DNA from: a virus
Virus record (IMG/VR): IMGVR_UViG_3300036766_000655
Coordinates: 1 to 41,633 of that record
Reading direction: 5' to 3' (one strand)
Length of the DNA stretch: 41,633 nt
Shown here piece by piece: positions 4,656 to 13,050 of this stretch; position 1 is the first letter of the stretch; each line of letters opens with the position of its first letter. Made by a program: the position numbers and the translations under genes. Under the pieces are notes generated by a model that saw only the letters and a program-made list of their open reading frames with translations, was not told where the DNA came from and did not search any database.

Positions 4656-5402
4656 ATGAATAAGGATAATTTAGCATTGTTACCAGATAATGTTTTAACT
4701 TTAAAAGCCAAAGAAGTTAATATAAATGTAGATGGAGAGATTATATCGCTTGGGGATATGGAAAAGATTTTCTTTCTTTCTAAATTAAATCCTGATCCCT
4801 CATTCATTGCTTCTATTTTAAAGTTAGATGTTACAAAAGTTGATAGAATTATACATTCTACAAAGTTTCAGGAAACAATTAATTCTTATCTGTCTGAATA
4901 CGTCAACAAGAATGTTGGCGAGGGAATACATGAATTAACTTTACGCTATGGAGATTTTTTAAAAGAATGTTTTATTTCTTTGCGTACTAGTGTAGGAATG
5001 AGAATAAGAAAGGCTATTGAAGATGATAAGGTTCTTGATGCCAAGTGGTTAAATATTCCTACACTAGAGAAGTTAATGAAATTAGAATTTGCTTTACATG
5101 GTTTGCCAGTAGATTTAAAAGGCGTTGTAGTAGGACATAAAAGAAGTCAAGATAAATCGCAAGACGAATTGGTTAGCAGTTTAAAGGAAGTTCAAAATAC
5201 TTTAGAATCATTCAAGGATGGTAACAAGTTTTCCCCTAGCAAGTTTCTTATAAGCGGTCCTAGCGGTCCTATAGAAGCAGGGGAAGCAGTAGTAGCAGAC
5301 AAGGGACAAGGGGAAGCAGGGGAACAGGAACAGGAAGAAGAAGCAAAAGAAATAGAAAAAGAAATTCAAGAAATAATTTTGAATCAGGATGAAGAAGAAT
5401 AA
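4656..5402 (+). CDS. Terminase small subunit-like DNA-packaging protein (248 aa)
   Basis: Called mainly by position, directly before the large terminase and first in the late operon, and by an N-terminal helical region (about residues 35-85: EKIFFLSKLNPDPSFIASIL..VTKVDRIIHSTKF) that looks like the winged-helix or HTH fold of small terminases. The middle (residues 90-155) is helical and may form the oligomer core. The last 50 residues are low-complexity and very acidic (GEAGEQEQEEEAKEIEKE), as in many packaging adaptors that contact the large subunit. Small terminases recognise phage DNA and load the ATPase. No clear ribosome site precedes the ATG; the leader is A-rich. Family membership is inference. 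Confidence 0.65.
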   Translation: MNKDNLALLPDNVLTLKAKEVNINVDGEIISLGDMEKIFFLSKLNPDPSFIASILKLDVTKVDRIIHSTKFQETINSYLSEYVNKNVGEGIHELTLRYGDFLKECFISLRTSVGMRIRKAIEDDKVLDAKWLNIPTLEKLMKLEFALHGLPVDLKGVVVGHKRSQDKSQDELVSSLKEVQNTLESFKDGNKFSPSKFLISGPSGPIEAGEAVVADKGQGEAGEQEQEEEAKEIEKEIQEIILNQDEEE

Positions 5403-5825
5403 TTTATTTCTGTTTCCATTTATACCTTATGTTAAATAATAAAAGAATAAGAACAAACAAAGAAGAAGAAACAAAAACTTTTTAGAATGAAAGGGAAACA
5501 AATTTAATTCGATACTGTATCCCTTAGAGAAAAGAAAAAGAAAAGAAAAAGAAAATAAAAAATAAATTTAAAATAAAAATAAAAAATAAAATAAAAAGAA
5601 AAACAAAATAAAAATAAAAATAAAAAGTTTGAAACAAAAAAGAATAAAAAAATAAAACTAAAATAAATATAAATATAGTTAGAGATATATCAGAAAAAGA
5701 ATAAAAAAATATTAAAAAGAATTTTTCAAAAATGAGAAAATACTTTTTCGACTCTTTTTGGCCGATTTTGTAACGCTACCCTACTCATATGTATAGGGTA
5801 TATATATAGGGTACAAGAAAAAAAA
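5403..5825 (+). other. A-rich gene-free gap with inverted TACCCTA/TAGGGTA repeats
   Basis: About 420 bases inside the late operon without a gene. 5530-5720 is almost pure A/T/G low-complexity sequence (AAAAT and AAAAG runs on the plus strand). Just before the large terminase gene, TACCCTA (5777-5783) can pair with TAGGGTA (5794-5800), and a second TAGGGTA lies at 5807-5813, 12 bases before ATG 5826. This switch-like pair could control translation of the terminase. No promoter seen. Confidence 0.55.
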
Positions 5826-6623
5826 ATGGATTTAGAAACATCAGAAAAACTAAAACGTGCTAATGAAGATGGGATAGAACTGTTAAAAAGAAAAATCATA
5901 CAAGAAAAAGACGTAAATTTATTTATTGAGTTTACAATAAAGGATGAAAAAACCGGAACCAAAATAAAACAAGATACAATTCATTTAGCTATGCAGGAAC
6001 ATATTGATTATTGTTTTTCGCATAACATACTTTGCGGGATTCTTGCACCTTGGGGACATGGAAAAACAGGACAAATATTAGCGCGTGGTTTACATGAATT
6101 AGGAATGAATCAGAACATGCGGATAAAAATTTTGTGTAATAATGATTCTACAGCAAAGGCGCGGCTTAACGTTATGGGAAAATATATTGATAAAGATAAA
6201 GACTTTCACAAAATCTTCCCTTCTTGTGTCCCTGAAGATAAAGAAAAATGGAATAGTCACGAATTAATTGTTAAAAGAACAACATTCTCTAAAGATGCTT
6301 CTATTCAATGTTATGGCGTATTATCAAGCGGAATAGGTGGACGTACCGATTTACTTATAGCTGATGATGTTATGGATATGCGAAATTGCATATTGCAACC
6401 AAAATTGAAAAATCAGATAATTGAAACATTCTTCAACACTTGGTTATCTCGCGCAGATGGAATAGACTTTAAGGTTATTTACATTGCTACCGTTTGGACT
6501 GAAGATGATTTAAGTATGCAATTAATTAAAAATCCTGCTTTCTCTTTTCTCCATATGGGTATTAATCAAGGAATTACTGGAATTAGTTGCAAGTATTACA
6601 ATAGGGAATTACAAACTAATTAG
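5826..6623 (+). CDS. terL: Terminase large subunit, ATPase half (split gene, 265 aa)
   Basis: This is the packaging motor ATPase domain only. It has the Walker A APWGHGKT (residues 74-81, like the PRGHGKS type), Walker B with catalytic acid DLLIADD (175-181), and coupling motif ATVWTEDDL (221-229). It ends at residue 265, just where the linker to the nuclease should begin, whereas usual large terminases run 430-600 residues as one chain. The missing C-terminal nuclease is encoded separately at 8268-9005, after four unrelated small genes. The two products probably assemble, or the ATPase works with the nuclease in trans. The ATG follows an A-rich leader with no good Shine-Dalgarno site. Confidence 0.9.
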   Translation: MDLETSEKLKRANEDGIELLKRKIIQEKDVNLFIEFTIKDEKTGTKIKQDTIHLAMQEHIDYCFSHNILCGILAPWGHGKTGQILARGLHELGMNQNMRIKILCNNDSTAKARLNVMGKYIDKDKDFHKIFPSCVPEDKEKWNSHELIVKRTTFSKDASIQCYGVLSSGIGGRTDLLIADDVMDMRNCILQPKLKNQIIETFFNTWLSRADGIDFKVIYIATVWTEDDLSMQLIKNPAFSFLHMGINQGITGISCKYYNRELQTN

Positions 6624-6636
6624 GAAAAAAAAGAAT

Positions 6637-7026
6637 ATGTCAAATCCAATTAAGATTGATTCATTAGTAGGTGGTTCTAATAAATTTTATATTGGACCTT
6701 ATTTAGTTTTAGCTGAATTAAAATTACTATTTTTAAATGATATAATTGCAGATGAAGATGATAATTATTATACTATCATGGTAGGATATGGTGATACAGA
6801 TATAGTATTACTAGAGATTAAAAATAATATTATCTTTAAAGAAAAAGATGGAGTTTTAGATTTTACTTCCTTATTACTTGCTATTATAGAAGATAATCCT
6901 AATCCTTATGTTTCTTTTGCGGAAGGTTTTATTAATTTTTCTATCCTTAAAACTGGCTTACCTACTGGTTTAGAAGGTTCATATTTTATTATGAATCAAT
7001 GGGAAAAAGCAGAATTAGCAGGGTAA
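6637..7026 (+). CDS. Unknown protein A between the terminase halves (129 aa)
   Basis: Unrecognised, acidic, beta-rich protein (IDSLVGGSNKFYIGPYLVLAELKL..., DTDIVLLEIKNNIIF). It starts 13 bases after the terminase ATPase stop and is followed 7 bases later by gene B, so it is part of the late transcript. Base and codon use match the surrounding structural genes (TTA, ATT, GAT rich), giving no sign of recent foreign origin. No nuclease, HNH, GIY-YIG or intron-encoded motif can be seen, which argues against a homing endonuclease as the cause of the split. Role unknown. Confidence 0.8.
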   Translation: MSNPIKIDSLVGGSNKFYIGPYLVLAELKLLFLNDIIADEDDNYYTIMVGYGDTDIVLLEIKNNIIFKEKDGVLDFTSLLLAIIEDNPNPYVSFAEGFINFSILKTGLPTGLEGSYFIMNQWEKAELAG

Positions 7027-7033
7027 TAATAAA

Positions 7034-7429
7034 ATGTCATTAAAAAAGATTATTGATAATTCTTTTGGGATACCACTTATTGTTGATCCTTTATCGTATC
7101 AATATTTTGATTCACTTTTATTTAATCAAAGTGCAAGGGTTTTAAATTCTTGTTTAGTCCCTGAAAAAACTGTTACTGTTCCATTTATGATTACTGCTTT
7201 TAATTGTGGATTTAATTTTGAAAAATATGTTTTAATGGCTAGATTTACAAATATTACAGATGATTTTTTTGTTGAACCTTTTCTAGCTTTTAAAAGAAAT
7301 GATATGAATATTTTTTATGATATTGCTGGGAAAGGTGAATGGTTAGAATTTTTTATCGAAAATTATGATGATACGAATAATGCTGATTTTGGTAATCTTG
7401 CCATTTTTACAGAAATTGAATCATTATAA
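7034..7429 (+). CDS. Unknown protein B between the terminase halves (131 aa)
   Basis: Unrecognised. It is rich in Phe and Asn with alternating hydrophobic strands (VPFMITAFNCGFNFEKYVLM, DFFVEPFLAFKRND) and an acidic C-terminus (ENYDDTNNADFGNLAIF). Length and beta-rich, acidic style resemble neighbours A and C, but I see no clear sequence match among them. The start ATG lies 7 bases after the stop of A. It is likely a small globular protein, perhaps virion-associated or a late modulator of packaging. That is a guess from position alone. Confidence 0.8.
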   Translation: MSLKKIIDNSFGIPLIVDPLSYQYFDSLLFNQSARVLNSCLVPEKTVTVPFMITAFNCGFNFEKYVLMARFTNITDDFFVEPFLAFKRNDMNIFYDIAGKGEWLEFFIENYDDTNNADFGNLAIFTEIESL

Positions 7430-7443
7430 AAGGAGAAAAATTA

Positions 7444-7830
7444 ATGAGTATGCTTAGAGCGTTTGATTATGTTTTTCTTTTTGCTGGCGGAGAAATAGAA
7501 GTTCCTATTTATATCTGCTTTGCAAACGCAAATATTGAATCTATCGTTTTAGCCCACGAAAAAGATGTTCCTGATTCTAATGTATTATATACAGAGTTAC
7601 AAATTATTGATAAAGGATTGGATGGAACAGGAAATGATATTTTGTGGTATGTTACAAATAATCCTGATGATGAAGAACATTTTATTTCTTTAGTTTCTTA
7701 TAAAATGCACGAATTATTATTAAATAAACTAGTTAATAAAAATCATGTTTATACTATGAAAAAAATTGATACTGGCGGGAATATTGAATTAGGAACAACT
7801 AATTTAATTATTAACGAAAGGCGGTATTAA
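7444..7830 (+). CDS. Unknown protein C between the terminase halves (128 aa)
   Basis: Unrecognised. This is the only one of the four inserted genes with a classical ribosome site (AAAAGGAGAAAAATT before ATG 7444). The first part is hydrophobic and beta-rich (FDYVFLFAGGEIEVPIYICF). The middle is acidic (NNPDDEEHF) and the end more basic (VNKNHVYTMKKIDTGG). It shares length and the opening Met-Ser with A and B. No catalytic motif was recognised. Expected to be made late together with the packaging proteins. Confidence 0.8.
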   Translation: MSMLRAFDYVFLFAGGEIEVPIYICFANANIESIVLAHEKDVPDSNVLYTELQIIDKGLDGTGNDILWYVTNNPDDEEHFISLVSYKMHELLLNKLVNKNHVYTMKKIDTGGNIELGTTNLIINERRY

Positions 7831-7834
7831 TACT

Positions 7835-8266
7835 ATGGCTGAACCTATTTTAACAAGTGAACAAAAAAATGAATTAGTTTTAATGATGGATGTTCTTATA
7901 AGTGATATTATTAATTTAGCTGAATATAGTCCTTATTTTATGGCTTTTATTATTAAGGAAGGTAATCAGGAAATTGGATGTAAGGTTAAATTTTACGGTT
8001 GTGAAAAATGTATGAAATTTAATAATATCCAAATGTATGATTGTTCTAAATGCTGGTTTTCATGGTGGATTAATGAAAATCAATCTTCTCAATATCCCGC
8101 TGTTTCAAATAATGATATTAGTATTGCTTTTGGTAATGATATGAATGAAAGAAAAAAACGGGATTATTTTTCATGTTATCCTCTTTTATTTAAAGCCGAG
8201 AAGATGAAGGATAAACAAGTTATTATTGATTGTTATAATGAAATGAAAGCATACTTAGAATTATAA
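7835..8266 (+). CDS. Unknown protein D with two CxxC pairs (143 aa)
   Basis: Unrecognised. It contains CEKC and CSKC about 15 residues apart (within residues 55-75), the pattern of a zinc ribbon or knuckle, followed by WFSWW and then a charged, helical C-terminus. Its stop and the start of the terminase nuclease gene are one base apart (TAAAATG), so translation is coupled. The nuclease half itself carries a Cys cluster (TNCKCGFC), so a zinc-mediated contact between D and the nuclease is conceivable, but that is only a hypothesis. No HNH motif seen. Confidence 0.8.
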   Translation: MAEPILTSEQKNELVLMMDVLISDIINLAEYSPYFMAFIIKEGNQEIGCKVKFYGCEKCMKFNNIQMYDCSKCWFSWWINENQSSQYPAVSNNDISIAFGNDMNERKKRDYFSCYPLLFKAEKMKDKQVIIDCYNEMKAYLEL

Positions 8267-8267
8267 A

Positions 8268-9005
8268 ATGAATTTTAATCAAATAGAAATTCCCCTTTGG
8301 GAAGCTAAATGGGGAAAAGAAGCATTAGAAAAACATTTAGAGAGAGTTGGCCCGATTGCTTTTAACAGGGGACTAAGAAATATTGCACTTAGTTCTAAAG
8401 ATTCTACTTTTCCTTCATTTGAAAAATGTATAAAGAAAGAATTAAAGATTCAAGAAGTTCTTACAGATAATTGTTTATTATATTCTGGAGTAGATTTATC
8501 AACTAAGAAAAGGCCGGGAACTTGTATTTTTACTTTAGCAAACGATAGAAAAAGAAAATTATATATTCCTGTTGATATTAGATATGGCAAATGGACCGGA
8601 CCAAAGTTATTAGAACAAATATATTTAGTTCAAGAACAATATTCACCTAAATCGTTTCTTGTAGAAAATAATGCTTTACAGGATATGGTAATTGATTTTT
8701 TAAAGGAAGATGTTAAAAAAGGAAAACATTCCTCATCCCCTTTCATTAAAGGACATTTTACGGGTTCAAACAAGTTAGATTTAGATAATGGAGTTGATTC
8801 ATTGGAAGTAGATTTTTATAATGATAGATGGATAATTGCATTAGGAGATAAAGAGCATAAGACTAACTGTAAATGCGGATTTTGTAAATGGCAAGATGAA
8901 ATGAATGGACATCCATTTTATGAAACTACAGATAGCGTAATGGCTTGCTGGCTTGCTAAAGAAAATGCTAGAAAATCTATGTCAGGAAGAATTAGAATAT
9001 TATGA
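8268..9005 (+). CDS. terL: Terminase large subunit, nuclease half (split gene, 245 aa)
   Basis: RNase H-fold nuclease domain of the large terminase, which cuts concatemeric DNA during packaging. Acidic metal-binding residues are visible: Asp77 in YSGVDLSTKKRPG, Glu133 in FLVENNALQD and Asp222 in TTDSVMACWLAKENAR. The N-terminus (IPLWEAKWGKEALEKHLERV, GPIAFNRGLRNIA) is the usual linker that follows the ATPase domain, so the two halves together make one complete terminase of about 510 residues. An inserted Cys cluster (C201, C203, C206) lies between the second and third acids. The gene ends in TGA overlapping the next ATG. Confidence 0.88.
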   Translation: MNFNQIEIPLWEAKWGKEALEKHLERVGPIAFNRGLRNIALSSKDSTFPSFEKCIKKELKIQEVLTDNCLLYSGVDLSTKKRPGTCIFTLANDRKRKLYIPVDIRYGKWTGPKLLEQIYLVQEQYSPKSFLVENNALQDMVIDFLKEDVKKGKHSSSPFIKGHFTGSNKLDLDNGVDSLEVDFYNDRWIIALGDKEHKTNCKCGFCKWQDEMNGHPFYETTDSVMACWLAKENARKSMSGRIRIL

Positions 9006-9220
9006 AAACAATAATTATTAGTCTAATCCTAATCTACTTTTTTTTATTTTCTTCTTTCTGTTCTTTACTAACTTTAAAGATAGGAAAGGAAGAAATGAAG
9101 CAGACGGAAAAGCAAACTTTTGCTTTTAAATTTATTTATTATTATGGTTATGGATTTATTATTTCTTTTCCAATAATCTCAATAATTTTATTTTCTTTGC
9201 TTTCGCTACTTTTGTTTTAA
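9002..9220 (+). CDS. Small membrane protein (72 aa)
   Basis: Two strongly hydrophobic segments (about residues 3-24, IIISLILIYFFLFSSFCSLL, and 47-72, YYYGYGFIISFPIISIILFS...) flank a short charged loop (KIGKEEMKQTEKQTF). It is a two-span membrane protein, start overlapping the terminase stop by ATGA. No family recognised. A holin-like or superinfection role is possible, but it lies far from the lysis genes and between terminase and portal, where no membrane protein is usually needed. Confidence 0.72.
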   Translation: MKTIIISLILIYFFLFSSFCSLLTLKIGKEEMKQTEKQTFAFKFIYYYGYGFIISFPIISIILFSLLSLLLF

Positions 9221-9251
9221 TCGAATAAAAAAAACAGGGATTTAAAACAAA

Positions 9252-11504
9252 ATGCCTAAAATCCTAGAAGAAATTATTAATAAAAATTTTGGAAAAGAAA
9301 TGATTACAAATTCTTTTCCGATTAGAAAAAATGCTAATATTGCATTAATGCAAAAAGATTCTATTGCGTTTGCTAGTGGTGATTATTTTAAGCAAACTCA
9401 TCCTATTGAAGATAAAACATTACTTGAAGCTATTGAAATAAATGCTTGGGTATATGCTTCTATTTATAAATTAGCTTCTTCTGTTGCGTCTGTTCCTTTT
9501 AGAATTTATTATTTAATGGAAGATGGTTCACTTAGCGAGATAACTTACGAACCAGAATTTAAAGTTTTTCGCAATCCTAATCCTTGGTTTACAAGATTTG
9601 ATTTTTGGGAAGCTACAACTATTTATTTAGAAGCTACTGGAAAATGTTTTTGGGAATTAGTTAAGGACCAATCTGGTTTAGTTTTTGAAATGTATGCTTT
9701 GAATCCGTCTAAAATGGAAGCAATAAAAGATAGGAAGAAGTTCATCATTGGATGGAAATATACTTTAGCTACAGGAAAAACTATAGAATATGAAACTAAC
9801 GATATTGTGTTTTTACGTTATTTTAATCCAAATAATCCTTATGATGGATTGTCCGCTTTAAAAGTAGGTTCTACAGCACTAACAACTGACTTATACTCGC
9901 AACAATATTCTATGTCATTTTTCAAAAACTCCGGTCGTCCTGATGGATTATTAATTTATGATTCTGAATTAGCAGATGAAGATTATGATAGAATTAGGAG
10001 AAATTGGAATAAGACGCATGAAGGAGTATCAAAAGCGCATAGGATAGCAATTATTGAACAAGGTATGGACTATAAACAAATTAGTATTCCGCAAAAAGAT
10101 ATGGAGTTTATTAGTCAAAGAAAATATTCTAGGGATGAAATTTTGGCTTGTTTTGGAGTACCGCCAGCTTGTGTAGGAGTTTTTGAATCTGCTATTAAAG
10201 CAAATGCAGAAACACAAGAAAGAATGTTTTGGACTGAAACTATGACGCCTAAACTAATTAAAATGTCTGAATCAGTTCAATTAGCAATTATGCCAATTCT
10301 GTTAGGTTTTGAAGGTGCAAAAAATAAATATGATTTAAATAAAATTTATACTATGTTTGATGTTTCTAAAATTCATGTTCTTTCTGAAATATGGCGGGCA
10401 AGGGAAGAATATATTATTGAACATGTTAAGAATGGAACTATAAGCAGAAATGAAGCTAGAATGATTTTAAATTATATTTATGGTGAAGTAATTAAATTCC
10501 TTCCGTTTGAAGGTGGAAATGATGTTATACTACCTTCAAATGTTACAACTAAATTAGGTGAAGTAAAGCCTACACAATCGGAACAAGCTAAACTTTATAA
10601 GTCTGTAGATGGAGAAAATCGTTTAGATTGCGAAATAAAAAAATTAAAAAGTTTACCAGATTCACCTAAATATTTAAAGTTAATGAAGCAAGAAAATGAC
10701 GCTAATTTTAATTTAGATAATCCTATAGCGGTTAAAACTTTAAATATTAAACCTATGTTAGTTGCTACTAGTCAATTAAACAATGAATTAATTAGACAAA
10801 TTATTTTAGAAAGTTTAGCCGCTGATATGGGGACCAAAGAAATTCAAGCGGCTATTTGGGATAGGTTTTCAAGTTCTTCTGATTTTTCTTTAAATAGAAC
10901 TACAAAAATTGGAAGAACAGAAATAACGCAAATTGCTAATGCTTCAACCTTAGACGCATATAAGCAATCAAATGTAGTTTCTAAAAAAGTTTGGCTTACT
11001 AGCAGGGATAAAAAGGTTAGGCCAGCTAGTAAATTTGATAAAGGGGACCATAAGATATTAGAAGGACAAGAAAGGGAATTAGATGAAGCATTTTCTAATG
11101 GTTTAATGTATCCGGGGGAACAGGGAATGAAACCGGAAGAAAATATTAATTGTAGGTGTACTATGCTTTCTAAGATAAAAGAAAATGCGAAAGGAAGTAA
11201 AGTTTCTAAGATTCTTTCTGATGATAATGAAATTATGAAAGCTATTTTATGGAAGAAGTTTGTTGGGAAGATTGATAATTATTCATTACCAATTAAAAAT
11301 ACATTCTTACAATTATTTGAACAAGCGGGAAATGAAGTTATTGAAAAATTAAAAAAGTTTACTCCTACTAAAGATAATGTTGATTTATTCTTATTGGACC
11401 AGACTAAACAAGTTGAGGAAATGGAAAAGAATTATTTACCTTTAAAGGAAAGTATTTATAGGGAACTTGGAGAAAATCAATTTAAAGAATTGGTAGGAGA
11501 ATAA
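9252..11504 (+). CDS. Portal protein fused to a MuF-like minor head protein (750 aa)
   Basis: The first about 400 residues fit an HK97-type portal: ITYEPEFKVFRNPNPWFTRF, VFLRYFNPNNPYDGLSALKV, and QQYSMSFFKNSGRPDGLLI, then FGVPPACVG. The portal forms the dodecameric DNA gate at one head vertex. Residues about 540-640 match the phage Mu gpF/SPP1 gp7 head-morphogenesis domain: IGRTEITQIANASTLDAY, KKVWLTSRDKKVRPASKF, DHKILEGQ, and the terminal NCRC signature. A further 110 charged, helical residues follow. Portal-MuF fusion explains the unusual length (portals are normally 400-500). MuF proteins can carry toxin or ejected domains, but the tail here shows no recognisable one. The ATG follows an A-rich region without a strong ribosome site. 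Confidence 0.9.
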   Translation: MPKILEEIINKNFGKEMITNSFPIRKNANIALMQKDSIAFASGDYFKQTHPIEDKTLLEAIEINAWVYASIYKLASSVASVPFRIYYLMEDGSLSEITYEPEFKVFRNPNPWFTRFDFWEATTIYLEATGKCFWELVKDQSGLVFEMYALNPSKMEAIKDRKKFIIGWKYTLATGKTIEYETNDIVFLRYFNPNNPYDGLSALKVGSTALTTDLYSQQYSMSFFKNSGRPDGLLIYDSELADEDYDRIRRNWNKTHEGVSKAHRIAIIEQGMDYKQISIPQKDMEFISQRKYSRDEILACFGVPPACVGVFESAIKANAETQERMFWTETMTPKLIKMSESVQLAIMPILLGFEGAKNKYDLNKIYTMFDVSKIHVLSEIWRAREEYIIEHVKNGTISRNEARMILNYIYGEVIKFLPFEGGNDVILPSNVTTKLGEVKPTQSEQAKLYKSVDGENRLDCEIKKLKSLPDSPKYLKLMKQENDANFNLDNPIAVKTLNIKPMLVATSQLNNELIRQIILESLAADMGTKEIQAAIWDRFSSSSDFSLNRTTKIGRTEITQIANASTLDAYKQSNVVSKKVWLTSRDKKVRPASKFDKGDHKILEGQERELDEAFSNGLMYPGEQGMKPEENINCRCTMLSKIKENAKGSKVSKILSDDNEIMKAILWKKFVGKIDNYSLPIKNTFLQLFEQAGNEVIEKLKKFTPTKDNVDLFLLDQTKQVEEMEKNYLPLKESIYRELGENQFKELVGE

Positions 11505-11509
11505 AAACA

Positions 11510-12442
11510 ATGCCTAAAATTAATGAGCCTAGAAGAACTACCGCCGGAAGTGAAATTCAATCCGTATTATTTGATAATAAAAAATATAATGTTGAAGATG
11601 CTAAAAAATGGCTATCAGAAAATGACTTTTCAGGATTAGCGGTAGATGAAGGTGAATCAGGGGATAATTTTAGATTTAGACAACATAATCCAGAAAGATA
11701 TAAAAGTTTTAGGACCATTGAAAGCGGAAAGGATGGAATTAAATTTATTATTGGTTTTACTAAATCTAAAGGGAATAGAAGCAAATCAAAAAAACAAGAT
11801 GATAATATAGAAGCAGAAAATACTAGTTTAGCTAATATTAATTTTGATGCTATTAAAACATATTGTGATAAAATTGGAATGGAAGATGATGTTAGGGAAA
11901 CTATTTTTTATTTAATTGAAAATTTCTATCCTAATGAATGGCTACAGTTTGCAAATATTTTAGGAAAATTATATTATGATTTAGATTATAAGAAAATGCA
12001 GGAAGTTTGTGAAATTAAATTTACTAAATCTGATATTCAGAAAGTTATGCAGAATAAAGGAGTTAGATTAGTTAAAGAATCTATGGATTCTGAAAAACGA
12101 TTAGTTTACGGTATTGTTATTGAACCAAAATCTATTGATACTGATAATGAATGGGTAGATGAAAAAGATATTGAAAATGCTTGTCATACTTTTATGAAAT
12201 ATTTTCAGGAAGTAGGAATAGATCATACTACAGTAGTTATTAAAGGTTTAAAAATTGTTGAAAATTATATTGCCCCATCTAATTTATCAATCAATGGAGT
12301 TACTATTAAAAAAGGTTCATGGGTAATGGTCCATTATGTAGAAGATGATAAAATTTGGGATAGGGTAAAGGATGGAGATTTAACGGGATATTCTTTTGAA
12401 GGTATCGGAATTTTAGCTAATGAAAAGCCAAAGAATAATTAA
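11510..12442 (+). CDS. Prohead maturation protease, XkdF-like (310 aa)
   Basis: Residues about 14-85 form a module common in phage head proteins (SVLFDNKKYNVEDAKKWL ... FRFRQHNPERYKSFRTI ... GIKFIIGF). Residues about 185-305 fit the XkdF-like S78-type serine protease: VYGIVIEPKSIDTDNEWV, GIDHTTVVIKGLKIVENYIA, KKGSWVMVHYVEDDKIWDRV, and GYSFEGIG. His239 and Ser295 are the likely catalytic pair. The enzyme would cut scaffold and capsid during head maturation. It sits between portal and scaffold/capsid, as expected. The middle linker is charged and variable. Confidence 0.85.
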   Translation: MPKINEPRRTTAGSEIQSVLFDNKKYNVEDAKKWLSENDFSGLAVDEGESGDNFRFRQHNPERYKSFRTIESGKDGIKFIIGFTKSKGNRSKSKKQDDNIEAENTSLANINFDAIKTYCDKIGMEDDVRETIFYLIENFYPNEWLQFANILGKLYYDLDYKKMQEVCEIKFTKSDIQKVMQNKGVRLVKESMDSEKRLVYGIVIEPKSIDTDNEWVDEKDIENACHTFMKYFQEVGIDHTTVVIKGLKIVENYIAPSNLSINGVTIKKGSWVMVHYVEDDKIWDRVKDGDLTGYSFEGIGILANEKPKNN

Positions 12443-12465
12443 GAAAGAAGAAAGGAAAAAAAATC

Positions 12466-13017
12466 ATGGGTACTTCAATACTTCATAATGATATTAAGAA
12501 AATCGAAAAATTATTAGTTAATGCGGTTCATTTAGTTAAATCCCCCGCAAATAGAAAACATTTCTTTATGGTGAAAGGTGAACAAATGACTAAGGAAGAA
12601 TTAGGCAAGAAGTTAAAGGAACAGGGTTTAACGGAAGATGAAATTAAATTTACTTTAGAAAATAAAACTATTGTTGATATTCTTTTAGATAGTAAAAATG
12701 AGAAAAAGGCTTTAGATGTTATTAAGGATGGAATTAAAAATTCTTTTACTGATATTGATAAAGTTTTAAATGATGCTGATTCAATTTCATCTTTATCTGA
12801 AAAGTTAGTAGGTCCATTGGAAAAGTTAACTACTTTCTTATCTACTGGAAAAGATAAGGAAGATAATAAGGATGATAAAGATACTAAAGTAGATGATAAA
12901 GATACTACTAATGATAATTCTGATAAAGATTTTGAAAATTCCGTATCGGAATTGGCAAATGAAATTTCAGGATTAGCACAAGATACGGTAGCATTAGTAG
13001 AAGATACGATTAACTAA
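12466..13017 (+). CDS. Scaffold-like protein (183 aa)
   Basis: It lies between the protease and the major capsid gene. The N-terminal VHLVKSPANRKHFFMVKGE resembles the V-x-x-V-x-x-PAN-x-x-F motif often found at the end of XkdF proteins, so this gene may hold the separated protease tail. The rest is helical and charged, with a long Lys/Asp low-complexity stretch (DKEDNKDDKDTKVDDKD), as typical of head scaffolds, and a hydrophobic-heptad C-terminal helix (VSELANEISGLAQDTVALV). I infer that it templates capsid assembly and is cleaved out. A ribosome site (AAGAAAGGAAAA) precedes the ATG. Confidence 0.7.
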   Translation: MGTSILHNDIKKIEKLLVNAVHLVKSPANRKHFFMVKGEQMTKEELGKKLKEQGLTEDEIKFTLENKTIVDILLDSKNEKKALDVIKDGIKNSFTDIDKVLNDADSISSLSEKLVGPLEKLTTFLSTGKDKEDNKDDKDTKVDDKDTTNDNSDKDFENSVSELANEISGLAQDTVALVEDTIN

Positions 13018-13050
13018 TAACGTCTGCAAACAAAAAAAGGAATAACGAAA

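Noticed and set aside
6624-8267. Group I or II intron in the large terminase
   Set aside because: The gap is filled by four tightly packed genes, no homing endonuclease motif is visible, and both terminase halves have their own start and stop. I could not fold the RNA, so an intron is unlikely but not formally excluded.
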